64,000 nt of DNA, from contig NZ_AP017295.1 in NCBI RefSeq assembly GCF_001548375.1, positions 5,713,501 through 5,777,500 of the forward strand, given 5' to 3'. Positions within the stretch are counted from its first letter, which is position 1. Each line of letters starts with the position of its first letter. Made by a program: the position numbers and the translations under genes. The stretch is from Nostoc sp. NIES-3756 (GTDB lineage Bacteria; Cyanobacteriota; Cyanobacteriia; Cyanobacteriales; Nostocaceae). Below the pieces are notes generated by a model. It saw only the letters and a program-made list of their open reading frames with translations. It made no database searches and had not been told where the DNA came from. Positions 1-9,477 of this stretch are shown here, one piece after another.

Positions 1-157
1 TGCCATCTTCCATGCTGAATCCCAAAGAATCCTCACCCTCATCACTGAGTTCCCGAATGTGTCCACAAGAAGCACGCACAATCCATTCTGAACCCAAAAT
101 TTGACTTAGCTTTTTAACTTTCCCTGGTGATTCAACCACTAGAAGGCGTTTCGGCAT
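1..157 (-). CDS. topA: DNA topoisomerase I, N-terminal part (runs off the left edge)
   Basis: Reading the complement leftward from the ATG at 155-157 gives 52 residues starting MPKRLLVVESPGKVKKL and continuing with ASCGHIREL. This is the opening of the TOPRIM domain of bacterial type IA topoisomerases; the Glu of VESPGK is the conserved TOPRIM glutamate. The enzyme relaxes negatively supercoiled DNA through a single-strand break. The active-site tyrosine and the zinc-binding end lie outside the window. The gene points away from the next gene at 460, so the 300-bp gap is shared upstream sequence. The family call is firm although only the first ~50 residues are visible. Confidence 0.9.
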   Translation of the reverse strand, partial: MPKRLLVVESPGKVKKLSQILGSEWIVRASCGHIRELSDEGEDSLGFSMEDG

Positions 158-459
158 AAACGCACCAAACTTTTTTGAACACTGGATTCATCATAAATTA
201 TACTACCTTTTAGTATTTGTGTACTATATGAAATGTTTCACTTAAATGAAGAAGAGTAAGAGAGGTAAAAATAACCTTAAACTATGGACTATGGACTGTT
301 GACTAATGACTAATGACTAATAACAAATAACCATAAACTAATAAAAAAGATTTCTTGATTCTTTCTGTAGAAAGTAGCTTAACCCCTGACAAAAGTTTAC
401 GATGTGACTACTGACGTAGATGTCATGTATACCGTAGAAGGGGATATAGGTGACGAGAA
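158..459. other. Divergent intergenic region with a heptamer repeat array
   Basis: This gap lies between topA (leftward) and the membrane protein gene at 460 (rightward), so it should hold promoters for both. The visible structure is a short heptamer array at about 281-322 built from units like TATGGAC and TAATGAC. I see no RNA gene and no convincing terminator. A candidate ribosome-binding AGGTGA lies about 10 nt before the ATG at 460. Confidence 0.5.
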
Positions 460-822
460 ATGAGCAAAAATCAACAAATTGCCTACCCACTAGCTCAAAT
501 AAGTCATAACACAGACGAGTTAAGCATTCTTCGGAATCGTCGCGCTGTCAAACGTTTGAAAATGCAGCAAGATTTGGCTTCACGTTTGTTTACCACTATT
601 ACAATCTCCTCTATCGTAAGTAGCATTTTGTTTGGTATAGGTGCGATCGCCTGTTGGAGATTTGAGGTAAATAGTCAACCAATTCCCACAGTCAATAACA
701 GAGAAGATTGGCAAAGCAAAAAGCAAATATGTTTGGGTTGGATGCTCTTTTCCTTTTCTAGCTTTCTTGCCAGTGCTTCTTTAGCTAAAAAGTCTGGGCA
801 TTTGGCAGCAATGGAAAAGTAA
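460..822 (+). CDS. Small membrane protein of unknown function (two predicted membrane segments)
   Basis: 120 residues. The N-terminal 40 residues are hydrophilic and basic (RNRRAVKRLK near residues 25-34), followed by hydrophobic segments at about 44-66 and 90-108 and a basic C-terminus. This suggests a two-pass inner-membrane protein with both ends on the same side. An AGGTGA box about 10 nt upstream supports the start. I do not recognise the family and no catalytic motif is visible. It lies 33 bp upstream of the cupin gene on the same strand, so the two may be cotranscribed. Confidence 0.65.
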   Translation: MSKNQQIAYPLAQISHNTDELSILRNRRAVKRLKMQQDLASRLFTTITISSIVSSILFGIGAIACWRFEVNSQPIPTVNNREDWQSKKQICLGWMLFSFSSFLASASLAKKSGHLAAMEK

Positions 823-855
823 TTATAAATTGCAGACTTTGAGGAGAAATTGAGG

Positions 856-1320
856 ATGACATTACCTACCAAAGAAATTATCCTCGCGCCAGGACAGGGT
901 AATCACCTGCAAATTGGTAATAGTGACGTTATATTCAAAGCGGTTGGGGCTGATACACACGGTCACTTGGGTTTGTTTGAAAACATCATACAACCAGGAG
1001 GAACGGCTCCTGTGCTGCATATTCATCGGCAGATGGAGGAGCTTTTTTATGTTGTTGAGGGAGAAGTAGAAATTCAAGTGGGAACTCAAAAAGTTCAGGG
1101 TCAACCAGGGGCTTTTGTCTTGGTTCCCCGTGGTACACCCCATACATTTGCTAACACAGGTAAAACTCCTGCCAAATTATTAATTATGTTTTGTCCAGCC
1201 GGAGAACGGGAAAAGTATTTTGCAGGATTAGGCGAACTGCTCAAAGATGGACAAACTCCAGACCGCGAGGCTTTGTTAGAGTTAATGCAGCAATTTGACC
1301 AAGAGCCTGTTGACTTTTAA
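856..1320 (+). CDS. Cupin domain protein (single-domain, metal-binding)
   Basis: 154 residues with the bipartite cupin signature: motif 1 reads G49, H55, H57, E61 with the context HIHRQMEELFYVVEG, and motif 2 has PRGTPHTFAN with H96. The four ligands expected for a metal site in the small beta-barrel are present, so it could be a dioxygenase-like or sugar-binding cupin; the substrate cannot be told. I chose the ATG at 856 because the AGGAG at 842-846 is 9 nt away. The ATG at 850 is only 3 nt from that box. The TAA stop at 1318-1320 abuts a heptamer repeat array. The next gene downstream is the broken aldo/keto reductase. Confidence 0.8.
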   Translation: MTLPTKEIILAPGQGNHLQIGNSDVIFKAVGADTHGHLGLFENIIQPGGTAPVLHIHRQMEELFYVVEGEVEIQVGTQKVQGQPGAFVLVPRGTPHTFANTGKTPAKLLIMFCPAGEREKYFAGLGELLKDGQTPDREALLELMQQFDQEPVDF

Positions 1321-1363
1321 CTGTTGACTGTTGACTGTTGACTATGGACTAATGACTAATGAC
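1320..1363. repeat. Heptamer tandem repeat (STRR)
   Basis: About six head-to-tail 7-bp units, TGTTGAC drifting to TATGGAC and TAATGAC, start directly at the stop codon of the cupin gene. Repeats of this type recur throughout this window between genes. They lengthen the apparent upstream end of the next reading frame, which is why that gene's start was moved to 1466. Confidence 0.85.
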
Positions 1364-1465
1364 AAAACCTACTTACTACTATCAATAGATGACTTATTTC
1401 TCAAGAAAGAGATAATGCAGAAGTGCTTCATTTCTGTCTATTATTCTTGGCTAGGAAATTTTGAT

Positions 1466-2139
<674 letters not shown>

Positions 2140-2162
2140 AGCTAATCAGCATTTAAGTTGCA
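2140..2162. repeat. IS630 element left terminal inverted repeat
   Basis: 23 bp matching the reverse complement of 3307-3329 at 21 of 23 positions. The transposase stop codon lies inside this end, so the element has almost no spare sequence on this side. Confidence 0.92.
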
Positions 2163-3277
2163 ACATAGTTAAAATTACCTTTATGTTTAATGTTCCGATG
2201 CCACTTAATCACTAACTCGCCTTGATTCAAAAGCTTATCTAGCAGAGATTTTAATTCATCCACTGATTTGAATAAGCGATGAGCAATATATTCTTTACAT
2301 GAGTGCCAAACTAATTCGATAATGTTGTAGTCAGGGCTATAAGCAGGCAAGAACTCTAAAATAAAATTCGGAAATTCTTGGGAGATTTTAGCTAGGATAT
2401 CTTTGCGTTTATGAAAACTAGCGTTGTCTAAAATTAAAACTATTTTCGGTGCATACTTAGAGAAATCTTTACCCAGGTTTCCTTGATTTATCCACTCTTG
2501 TTTAATGAATTCATTCAATTGATGTAATTGCTCATAAAAAATATCTGCATTTCCTTTTTTAACAAAAAAGCATACTCGTTTTCGGTCTAATTCTCTGATT
2601 GCTCCCATGACATTTACTCGACCACAACGCCGTTCACCTGGAACACTTTTTCGTTTTCCTTTTTTACCCCAATTCTTACGTCGAATCACGCGTAAACTAA
2701 ACCCACTCTCGTCCCAAAACCATACCTGTAAACGCTCTGGTTCTGAGCGCGCTATTTTTACATATTGAGTCAGCTTCTCCCTAAACTTAGCTCTCTCAAT
2801 TGGATTTTGTTTATCTTCTAAGCTAGATTTAGCCCAGATATAACTATACTTTTTTCTCTTTAATATCCTCCTTACTTGAGAACTACTTAAATCAATTCCT
2901 GTTTTTTGGGTTAAATATGTAGCTAGTCTCTCTGCCGTCCATTTTCCAAATTCATACCCTAAAGTGGATGGTTCCTGGTCAACAGTTTTTAATAACAGTT
3001 CAATATATTCAGGAGTAGCTTTGCGGTAATGTTCATACTCTCTTTTATTATGTAGAGATTCTAGATTATCTGGCTCACCGTGCATACACCAATATGCCAC
3101 TGTTCTGTGCGAGCAGCCTAAAAATTTCGCAATCTCCTGTTGCGGTTTCCCATCGTTCTGGAGCAGAATAATTAGAATTCTTTCCCTAACGTGCGGCTGT
3201 TCGCTCTCTTTTAGAGCTTGCTGTAAGGAGCTAACTTGTTCTGGCGTTAAAAAGTTCTTGGCTGGGGGCGGCATCAT
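2153..3277 (-). CDS. IS630-family transposase
   Basis: 374 residues, one uninterrupted frame. The N-terminus holds a helix-turn-helix (about 45-65, [18 protein letters not shown]) and a second DNA-binding region (about 110-145, including [17 protein letters not shown]). The C-terminal half is the DDE catalytic core: D189 in [10 protein letters not shown]284 in [10 protein letters not shown] and E321 in [14 protein letters not shown]. All three acidic residues are present, so the enzyme should be active. Many IS630 transposases in cyanobacteria are made by frameshifting between two frames; this one is a single frame. It excises and reinserts its element at TA dinucleotides. Confidence 0.95.
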   Translation of the reverse strand: MMPPPAKNFLTPEQVSSLQQALKESEQPHVRERILIILLQNDGKPQQEIAKFLGCSHRTVAYWCMHGEPDNLESLHNKREYEHYRKATPEYIELLLKTVDQEPSTLGYEFGKWTAERLATYLTQKTGIDLSSSQVRRILKRKKYSYIWAKSSLEDKQNPIERAKFREKLTQYVKIARSEPERLQVWFWDESGFSLRVIRRKNWGKKGKRKSVPGERRCGRVNVMGAIRELDRKRVCFFVKKGNADIFYEQLHQLNEFIKQEWINQGNLGKDFSKYAPKIVLILDNASFHKRKDILAKISQEFPNFILEFLPAYSPDYNIIELVWHSCKEYIAHRLFKSVDELKSLLDKLLNQGELVIKWHRNIKHKGNFNYVAT

Positions 3278-3306
3278 CGCTTTTAAACTGCTTCATTTTC
3301 TTATTA

Positions 3307-3329
3307 TGCAACTTAAGTGCCGATTAGCT
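3307..3329. repeat. IS630 element right terminal inverted repeat
   Basis: 23 bp matching the reverse complement of 2140-2162 with two mismatches. It is followed directly by the TA duplicate at 3330-3331, which is also the first two bases of a Tyr codon of the interrupted aldo/keto reductase. Confidence 0.92.
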
Positions 3330-3638
3330 TACCGCAGAAACAACCCACGTTTTCAGGGTGATAATTTCTATAAGAATCTGCAATTAGTAGAAAAAGTTAA
3401 AGAAATTGCCGATGAAAAGAGTGTTACACCTAGCCAATTGGCTTTGGCTTGGTTACTAGCGCAAGGGGAAGACATTGTACCGATTCCTGGTACAAAGCGA
3501 CGCACATATCTAGAAGATAATATTGCCGCAGCTGAGATTGTTTTAACTCCAGATGACCTCAATCGCATTGAAGCAGCCGCACCCAAAGGCATTACCGCAG
3601 GCGATCGCTATCCCGATATGAGTACCGTCAACCGTTAA
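3330..3638 (+). pseudogene. Aldo/keto reductase, 3' part of the split gene
   Basis: The 102 residues from the Tyr codon at 3330 (YRRNNPRFQ) to the TAA at 3638 form the missing C-terminus of the reductase. Included are the segments [20 protein letters not shown] and [14 protein letters not shown], which belong to the NADP(H)-binding end of the barrel. Frame and sequence fit directly after GAT GAT at 2132-2137 once the IS and one TA are removed. An ATG at 3258 inside the IS opens the same frame, but a product from it would lack the catalytic half. Confidence 0.92.
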
Positions 3639-3673
3639 GGATTATTTATTTTAGGGCGATCGCTACCTTCTTC

Positions 3674-5371
3674 TCACCACTCCCATCGACCGATATCAGG
3701 AGCCGAGCCGGAGTAAGGAAGCCCTACATTAGTTCCTCTATTTACCACAAGGCTGAGTGAGGAAGCTGGCTTGTAGTAGGAGTTCCAACGGTCGCCTGTA
3801 CTTGTAAATCCTGGATTTCCCTGGATGTTTGTTGCATCAACCACGAATCCAGTCTGCCAACTTGGCTTTGCATTAACATTTCTACGGAGATTATGAGTAA
3901 AGGCAATGTTTTTGCCTCCTTGTAAATCGGTTCCTTGGGAGTTCAAGAACACATTATTCTTGATTGATATCCCATCTGCGGAGTTGAGTTGTAAGCTATT
4001 CCCCAAGTTATCAAACACGTTGTTGTGAATCTTGATGTTTGACGCAGGATCGGGAATGAAGACAGCCGCACTGCTCCCGAAGCCAAATTGAACTTGACGA
4101 GCGACATTAGCAAAGATGTTGTTATGGATGTTGATATCGTGATTATCGATACTTCCGCCCCAAGCTTTCCCTCCCCAAACGGCGATACCGAAGCCCTTAT
4201 CTTGAAAGTAGGAGTTGGATATCTCCACTCCACTCAAAGCAACTTCAATTGACTCTTTCACACTCTGTCCATCACGATCTCTAATTCGCACATTTCGGAT
4301 ATTGAGATTGCTTGGATGTGTAGCTGTCGGCTGGTAATCATTCATCTGTGCATGATTGACTACTGAAAACCACGTATTACTCGTAACGTTGTAAATTTGG
4401 TTTCCATAACTCAAATTCCACAGTTCAATCGAAGCATCCTCTTTCCACTGAGAATCAATTTCTGGAACCTGGATATTGCTATCGTGAATTTTCACGTTAC
4501 GCATATGTCCTACGTGCATGAACTTGATGCCGTAGCCTTGATTCTCGCGGATAGTTATGTTGTAGATGTTTGCACCGTCGAGTCCTCCAAGTCTAAGGTT
4601 CCCGGTAGAGCCTCCCGATACTCCATCTGCGGCGGAGTTAACAAAGGTGCAATTATATATCGTTGTGTTCTTCATCCACATTCCGTCAGCAAGTGGCACA
4701 TACCACCACATATTGCCACGGGTAAAAACTCCACCGCTATGCTGAAAATTTTTGAAGGTGAGATGATGCACAGTCACGTTATGACGATTTTCCACCCAAA
4801 CACCAGCTTTGATGCTTTTACTATTCCCGTCTAGGGTGAAGCCGCTTAAAGTCTGATTACCATTTGTCGCTTCAACCATCTGAGAAGGAGAGCCGTACCG
4901 AGGACTAGAGCCGGAGTAGCTAGGTGAGACGAGTTGAATAATGCTGCCATAATGCAAAAGGCTCCAATCACTACTGCTTGTATTTACTCCCGAAATAGGA
5001 ATTGCACCGTTGCTTGTGATAGTTACGCTTGATTCACCTGCTCCCTTGATATTCACTCCCGGTGGAAGTATTGTTGCTTCCGTTTCTGTATAGACACCTG
5101 CATTCAGGTAAATTGTGTAATTTTGATTTGGTTGAACTCTTTTTGCTGCATACGCCAATGTCCTCCAAGGGTTGCCTTGTGAACCATCGCCTCCGGTGTC
5201 ACTTCCCGTTGGAGATAGGTAAACATACGAACTACCGATAGCTTGGCTAATTGCAGTTTTAGCGATCGCCGGAGTCTTATGTATAGTTACCAACTGGGTT
5301 GTAACTACAACTACAAAAGCGAAAATGGCTAAAGCTGTGTAGAAAAGAAAGGAACGTATAGTCTTTATCAT
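3674..5371 (-). CDS. Secreted right-handed parallel beta-helix protein
   Basis: 565 residues. The N-terminus has a basic start followed by a hydrophobic stretch (about 10-27) and a plausible signal cleavage region near TPAIAKTAIS, so it is likely exported. YLSPTGSDTGGDGSQGNPWRT followed by LNAGVYTE is the opening of the DUF1565/pectate-lyase-like fold. Many degenerate Asn-rich repeats follow (NIYNITIRENQGYG, NIKIHNNVF, GISIKNNVF), each one coil of a beta-helix. Such proteins bind or cleave polysaccharides, but I see no certain catalytic residues, so a carbohydrate-lyase activity is only possible. The gene stands alone on the minus strand with its own 302-bp upstream region. Confidence 0.82.
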   Translation of the reverse strand: MIKTIRSFLFYTALAIFAFVVVVTTQLVTIHKTPAIAKTAISQAIGSSYVYLSPTGSDTGGDGSQGNPWRTLAYAAKRVQPNQNYTIYLNAGVYTETEATILPPGVNIKGAGESSVTITSNGAIPISGVNTSSSDWSLLHYGSIIQLVSPSYSGSSPRYGSPSQMVEATNGNQTLSGFTLDGNSKSIKAGVWVENRHNVTVHHLTFKNFQHSGGVFTRGNMWWYVPLADGMWMKNTTIYNCTFVNSAADGVSGGSTGNLRLGGLDGANIYNITIRENQGYGIKFMHVGHMRNVKIHDSNIQVPEIDSQWKEDASIELWNLSYGNQIYNVTSNTWFSVVNHAQMNDYQPTATHPSNLNIRNVRIRDRDGQSVKESIEVALSGVEISNSYFQDKGFGIAVWGGKAWGGSIDNHDINIHNNIFANVARQVQFGFGSSAAVFIPDPASNIKIHNNVFDNLGNSLQLNSADGISIKNNVFLNSQGTDLQGGKNIAFTHNLRRNVNAKPSWQTGFVVDATNIQGNPGFTSTGDRWNSYYKPASSLSLVVNRGTNVGLPYSGSAPDIGRWEW

Positions 5372-5673
5372 TAGTTCAAGAGAAGAAAGGACGAGGAGTT
5401 AGGGAGCAGAGATATGAGGAAATAACAGGCAAGAGAATATCAGGCTCTCTACCGTAAGAATTACTACTACGGCTAGGAACCCTTTCTTGCCTGTGAAAGA
5501 GGGAATAATACTATTTAAAAATTTTTATCTACTACCTATCGATAGATAAGCACTAAGAAATTTAGCATTCAATCCTTGGTTTGTGTGTTAAGATTTGTCG
5601 CTAAATTGACATTTTCTACTCTACTCATATATGAAGATTACTGTCTTAAATAAACAATAGATATTAGATGGTG
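5372..5673. other. Upstream region of the beta-helix gene with a long inverted repeat
   Basis: No gene is visible. ACAGGCAAGA at 5425-5434 is exactly complementary to TCTTGCCTGT at 5485-5494, giving a 10-bp stem around a 50-nt loop that would lie in the 5' leader or promoter of the minus-strand gene starting at 5371. A smaller palindrome around CTATCGATAG lies near 5537. The potassium channel gene ends at the right edge of this gap on the same strand. Confidence 0.5.
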
Positions 5674-6465
5674 TTAATTCACTTTTCTGCTAGGTAATTT
5701 ATTTCCACAACGTTTACAAAAATCTGCATCCTGATCATGAAATTGCAAACCACAACTCAAGCAAACAGTTTCTACCTGATTTGTAGTTTTTACCAAACGC
5801 CTAATTAAATCGCCAACTTGCCAAGGAACTAACGCTACACCAGTCAAAATCATCAACACAGTTAATAATCGACCTAATTCTGAGATAGGCGTTACATCAC
5901 CAAATCCGACAGTTGTCATGGTGACTACTGAGAAATAAAAGGCATCTAAAAAAGTGCCATAAGCTTGTGGGTTTACGGAATGCTCTACTTGATAAATTAA
6001 CCCAGAATAAACAAAGATGATAGTAAATAAAGTAAATAGTATACGAACAAAAATTATTCCATCTTCCGAACTGATACTGCCGAATAAAAATTTACTATCG
6101 ATAAATCTAATTAGTCGTAAGATTCTAAACCAGCGTAATATCCGAATAAAACTAATATCTACCCAACCTATAAAAAATGGCAAAATCGCCATTAGGTCAA
6201 TAATTGAATAAATGTTAAATATATATTGCAGTTTATTTTCTGCACTCCATAAACGGAGGGCATATTCTACTGCAAAAATTATTAATATAACTGTATCTAT
6301 TGCATCTAATAGCCAACGAATAGAGTCAGGTATATTGTATGTTTGAGCTACAAAGATACCTGATGATAATAAAACTAAAGCAGCGATTATGAGATTAATC
6401 GCTTTACCTAATGGGGTTTCTAGGTCTGTTAAGTAAAATTCAGTTTTCTTTCTACTTAGTAACAT
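5674..6465 (-). CDS. Voltage-gated-type potassium channel with C-terminal zinc ribbon
   Basis: About 263 residues from the ATG at 6465 (MLLSRKKTEFYL). An in-frame ATG at 6516 would add 17 residues but would leave only 13 bp to the divergent deaminase gene. There are six hydrophobic segments. The fourth region (ILRWFRILRLIRFID) has the regularly spaced arginines of a voltage sensor, and the pore carries TMTTVGFGDVTP, the K+ selectivity filter. After the last helix comes a Cys-rich tail, CLSCGLQFHDQDADFC plus KRCG, that reads as a zinc ribbon (CxxC...CxxC). A cyclic-nucleotide or RCK domain is absent. The tail is unusual for a Kv-like channel and may sense metal or redox or hold the tetramer. 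Confidence 0.88.
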   Translation of the reverse strand: MLLSRKKTEFYLTDLETPLGKAINLIIAALVLLSSGIFVAQTYNIPDSIRWLLDAIDTVILIIFAVEYALRLWSAENKLQYIFNIYSIIDLMAILPFFIGWVDISFIRILRWFRILRLIRFIDSKFLFGSISSEDGIIFVRILFTLFTIIFVYSGLIYQVEHSVNPQAYGTFLDAFYFSVVTMTTVGFGDVTPISELGRLLTVLMILTGVALVPWQVGDLIRRLVKTTNQVETVCLSCGLQFHDQDADFCKRCGNKLPSRKVN

Positions 6466-6529
6466 ATTTCGATGTAACTGGTTAAATATGGTATTTTTAC
6501 CGATTATGTTGCTCAATTATCTAGTTAAT

Positions 6530-6964
6530 ATGAATCAAGAATATTTTATGAGCCTAGCATTAGCAGAGGCAAAAAAAGGAGATTCTCCATATGGTGCAGT
6601 AATTGTCAAAGATAATCAAGTCGTGGCGATCGCACACAATACTGTCGGTAGGGATAGTGATCCTTCTGCTCATGCAGAAATTAATGTTATTCGTCGTTTA
6701 ACTGCTCAATTACAAAGCTTTTCTTTAGAAGGTTATACCATATACACTACTGGCGAACCTTGCCCCATGTGTGCAGCAGCTTGTGTTTGGACTGGGATTG
6801 CAGAGATTGTATATGGTGCTTCAATTGAAGATTTGATTGCAGCAAATCAAGCACAGATTGAAATATCTTGTGAAGAAATAATTGCTAAGTCTTTTAGAAA
6901 TATAAAAGTGGTTAAGGGCATTCTTAAACAGGAATGCTTGAATTTATTTGAGCAACAAAAATAA
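6530..6964 (+). CDS. Cytidine/guanine deaminase-family zinc enzyme
   Basis: 144 residues from MNQEYFMSLALAEAKKG. The zinc site of the cytidine deaminase-like fold is complete: HAE with H48 and catalytic E50, and PCPMC with C78 and C81. The length and the sequence around GEPCPMCAAACVWTGI are closest to guanine deaminase (GuaD-type) or tRNA-adenosine deaminase relatives. The tail lacks clear TadA tRNA-binding features, so guanine or another free base is the more likely substrate. The frame is open from 6488, but that start overlaps the divergent channel gene. It is followed after 23 bp by a small membrane protein. Confidence 0.8.
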   Translation: MNQEYFMSLALAEAKKGDSPYGAVIVKDNQVVAIAHNTVGRDSDPSAHAEINVIRRLTAQLQSFSLEGYTIYTTGEPCPMCAAACVWTGIAEIVYGASIEDLIAANQAQIEISCEEIIAKSFRNIKVVKGILKQECLNLFEQQK

Positions 6965-6987
6965 TACTTAAATCATCAAGGTAGCAA

Positions 6988-7305
6988 ATGGCGAAAATAA
7001 TTGGTTTAGATGGAATAACAGTAGAAGAACTGAATAAAGAATTAGCTAATGGTGCTAAGTTTGTTGTTTTCCCCTATTGTTTTTCTATAGTGATTTTAAC
7101 ATTTAAACGCAGTTCAGAAATTCATTTAATCAAATCAGGTGAGGGAACTTTCAAAAAGAGCCTTAAGTTTACCTTAATTTCCTTCTTTTTAGGATGGTGG
7201 GGGATACCTTGGGGAATTATTTACACAATTCAATCGATTTTTGTTAATTTCCAGGGTGGTAGAGATGTAACTGCACAAGTCATGTCTGCACTCAGGCAAG
7301 CCTAA
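6988..7305 (+). CDS. Small conserved-looking membrane protein of unknown function
   Basis: 105 residues. A soluble N-terminus (GLDGITVEELNKELANGAKF) leads into hydrophobic segments at about 26-40 and 60-85; the second holds a striking FFLGWWGIPWGIIYTIQS run. The Gly-Trp-rich segment resembles small cyanobacterial membrane proteins of unknown role. It lies 23 bp after the deaminase on the same strand, and its stop codon is immediately adjacent to the end of the convergent response regulator gene, with no base between them. Confidence 0.65.
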   Translation: MAKIIGLDGITVEELNKELANGAKFVVFPYCFSIVILTFKRSSEIHLIKSGEGTFKKSLKFTLISFFLGWWGIPWGIIYTIQSIFVNFQGGRDVTAQVMSALRQA

Positions 7306-7965
7306 TTACTCAGACTCATTGAAATAATCTAAATAGGTATTGGCAATAATAGCGGCTTGAGTGCGATCGCGCAAACTCAGCCGATTTAATATATTAGTCA
7401 CATGATTTTTGACTGTTCCCTCAGAAATATACAGTTGTTGGGCAATTTCGCGGTTACTAGCACCTATAGCAATTAGTTTTAAAACTTCTTTTTCTCTGGG
7501 GGTAAGTTCCGTTAAATTAGGAGGCGCGGGGGGTGTGTGGTTGGGTGTCGCCTGAAACTGGGTTAAGAGTTTTTTGACTATCCCTGGCCCTAGTTGAGTA
7601 TACCCCTTATGAACTGCGCGAATTGCCACAGCTAATTCTTCTGAGGGTGTATCTTTGAGTAGATAACCCATCGCTCCATGTTGTAAAGCAGCTTTGACAT
7701 ATTCATCATCATCAAAAGTTGTCAAAACTAAGACTTTAACTCTCGGAAAATTTTGTTGAATTAGTTGTGTGGCTGCAACTCCATCCATAATTGGCATTCT
7801 GATATCCATCAAGATTACATCTGGGTGAAATTGAGCAGTTAAATCAAGGGCAATTTTACCATTTTCTGCCTCGCCAATAATTTCTAAATCTGGTTCTAAC
7901 TCTAATAATGCTTTTAATCCTTGACGGATGAGATTTTGATCATCTACTAACAAAACTTTAATCAT
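7306..7965 (-). CDS. NarL/LuxR-family response regulator
   Basis: 219 residues. An N-terminal receiver domain (about 1-120) has the acidic pocket VDD (8-9), phospho-acceptor D54 in VILMDIRMP, and the conserved Thr and Lys (VLTTFDDD, YLLKDT). After a linker rich in Pro comes a LuxR-type helix-turn-helix (about 150-212: LTPREKEVLKLIAIGASNRE, then GTVKNHVTNIL). It is a DNA-binding transcription factor activated by phosphorylation. The start overlaps the stop of the upstream kinase gene by 4 bp (ATGA), so the pair is translationally coupled and the kinase is its cognate partner. Confidence 0.93.
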   Translation of the reverse strand: MIKVLLVDDQNLIRQGLKALLELEPDLEIIGEAENGKIALDLTAQFHPDVILMDIRMPIMDGVAATQLIQQNFPRVKVLVLTTFDDDEYVKAALQHGAMGYLLKDTPSEELAVAIRAVHKGYTQLGPGIVKKLLTQFQATPNHTPPAPPNLTELTPREKEVLKLIAIGASNREIAQQLYISEGTVKNHVTNILNRLSLRDRTQAAIIANTYLDYFNESE

Positions 7966-9167
7966 GTCAATCTACTTGAAGGAATATCAACGGTAATTTG
8001 ACAACCACCACCAATGGTGCTGTTGATTGTGAATTTACCTCCTAATGCTAAAGTGCGATCGCGCATACTTTGTAATCCAAAACCTGTGGTATTTTGTTGG
8101 ATATCAAACCCTCTTCCATTATCCTGAATTATCAACAATAAGCTACCTCTACTCAAACAAATTTCTAAATTAACTCTTGTAGCTCTGGCGTGCTTAGATA
8201 TGTTTGTTAATGATTCCTGTATAATTCGATAGATAGCTGTATTCACTTCCATCGATAATTGATCATCAACATTCAGCACACAAGTTAATACAATTCCCGT
8301 ATGGTGTTGAAACTCTTTTGCCAAAATATCAATTGCCTGTTCTAAAGTTTTTTCTTGCAATGGATGAGAACGCATAGTAGAAACAGAATTGCGTACATCT
8401 TGCAAAGCTTTGGAAGCAAGCTCTTTTGCTCTAGATAAAAAACTTTGTGCTTTATCGGGATTAGATGAGGCTAATTTTAACGCAGTCTCTAATTGTAAAT
8501 TCAATGCAGTCAGAGAATGTCCTAAAGAGTCATGAATTTCTCGCGCGATCCGATTACGTTCTTCTAGAGTTGCTTGATTTTCAATTCGTAGAGCATATTG
8601 ACGCAGTTTCTCGTTTGCCACCGCTAATTCTTCTCGGCTTTTTCTTTCAGATAATAAGCTATTCATTAATAGTAAAACGAAGATTAAACTTAGCCCGAAT
8701 ACTAGTGTCAAGCTCAAAGTGAAAAAACGAAACCGCTCTTGTGCTTGTACTGGTAATGGAGGACGAGGTAATCTATTGACTAATGTGAATAAAAATAAAC
8801 TAAAAGAGAAAAAAGTAACAGCTAAACGTCCAGGTAATGGAAAAATTAAACAACTACGAGTCACCAAAATAATATGGAGGAAGGGGAACATTCTTGCCGC
8901 TCTACCTTCAAACAACCCAGTAATAAAAATCAAAAAGATTTCACAGGCTGTATAAATTACTTTATTGATGTTGTTATGTGTAGGTAATCGCAAGCCCATT
9001 AAGCCAAAAATTGTCAGGCTCAATATCGTCAGTTCAGGAAATCTACTGGAAAATTTTGGTGAAGGATAGGGCAAGACAGATGTGATAATAGATATTGCTA
9101 GTAATACCCATTCTAAGTAGAGTAAGAAGCGGAAAGGATGATTGTTTAATTTAATGGCTCGACTCAT
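7962..9167 (-). CDS. Membrane sensor histidine kinase, NarL/DesK type (HisKA_3)
   Basis: 401 residues. The first ~170 residues carry five to six hydrophobic segments with no large loop, suggesting sensing within the membrane, as in DesK-like kinases. A coiled linker (175-205) leads to the dimerisation/phospho-acceptor box with H212 in RIAREIHDSLGHSLTALN. The HATPase domain follows (NISKHARATRVNLEI, QDNGRGFD, GFGLQSMRDR). This box is the HisKA_3 type, which pairs with LuxR-type regulators such as the one encoded directly downstream with a 4-bp overlap. The signal is unknown. The divergent Spy-like gene at 9478 is a plausible target. Confidence 0.92.
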   Translation of the reverse strand: MSRAIKLNNHPFRFLLYLEWVLLAISIITSVLPYPSPKFSSRFPELTILSLTIFGLMGLRLPTHNNINKVIYTACEIFLIFITGLFEGRAARMFPFLHIILVTRSCLIFPLPGRLAVTFFSFSLFLFTLVNRLPRPPLPVQAQERFRFFTLSLTLVFGLSLIFVLLLMNSLLSERKSREELAVANEKLRQYALRIENQATLEERNRIAREIHDSLGHSLTALNLQLETALKLASSNPDKAQSFLSRAKELASKALQDVRNSVSTMRSHPLQEKTLEQAIDILAKEFQHHTGIVLTCVLNVDDQLSMEVNTAIYRIIQESLTNISKHARATRVNLEICLSRGSLLLIIQDNGRGFDIQQNTTGFGLQSMRDRTLALGGKFTINSTIGGGCQITVDIPSSRLT

Positions 9168-9477
9168 ATTTTATACTTGAGAATAGGATAATTCGTCAGT
9201 TGTCAGTGGTTATTAGTTAGTTGTTTTTATAAAAGTTTAATACCTCATCCCCTCGTGAGTAGCCAGAAAAAATCTACTACTGACAACTGACTACTAACAA
9301 CTGACAAAACCTAGTTTTCTATATTTACTTCAATTGGTACAAAATCACCAGTTACTTGAATCAGGATGAAGGCATGACTTTAGTCATGGGTTTATTCATG
9401 ACTTTCTCCTCATGTGGATAGTTGATCAAAATTCTTAAGATGATTACATTCCACAGGAAAACGAACCAAGGTAATCA
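9168..9477. other. Divergent region between the sensor kinase and the Spy-like gene, with heptamer repeats
   Basis: Two inverted clusters of STRR-like units (around 9195-9230 with CAGTTGTCAGT and around 9280-9308 with CTGACAACTGACTA) could pair with each other. Nearer the Spy-like gene, CATGA-CTTTAG-TCATG at about 9373-9388 forms a small hairpin and the CATGACT unit recurs near 9406. Both flanking genes start here, so promoters for both must lie in this stretch. Confidence 0.5.

Larger units (their letters stand above)
2140..3329 (-). mobile_element. IS630-family insertion sequence, apparently intact (1190 bp)
   Basis: The element is bounded by imperfect inverted ends of 23 bp at 2140-2162 and 3307-3329 (two mismatches; outermost bases AGCTAATC). 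It is flanked by TA at 2138-2139 and at 3330-3331. TA target duplication and a single DDE transposase frame are the hallmarks of the IS630/Tc1/mariner group. It contains one complete transposase gene on the minus strand. The near-perfect ends, the full-length transposase and the otherwise undamaged reading frame of the host gene all suggest a recent insertion. Confidence 0.95.

Noticed and set aside
4397..4834. 145-codon open frame opposite the beta-helix gene
   Set aside because: It lies fully antisense to a well-supported gene and its sequence has no domain-like pattern.
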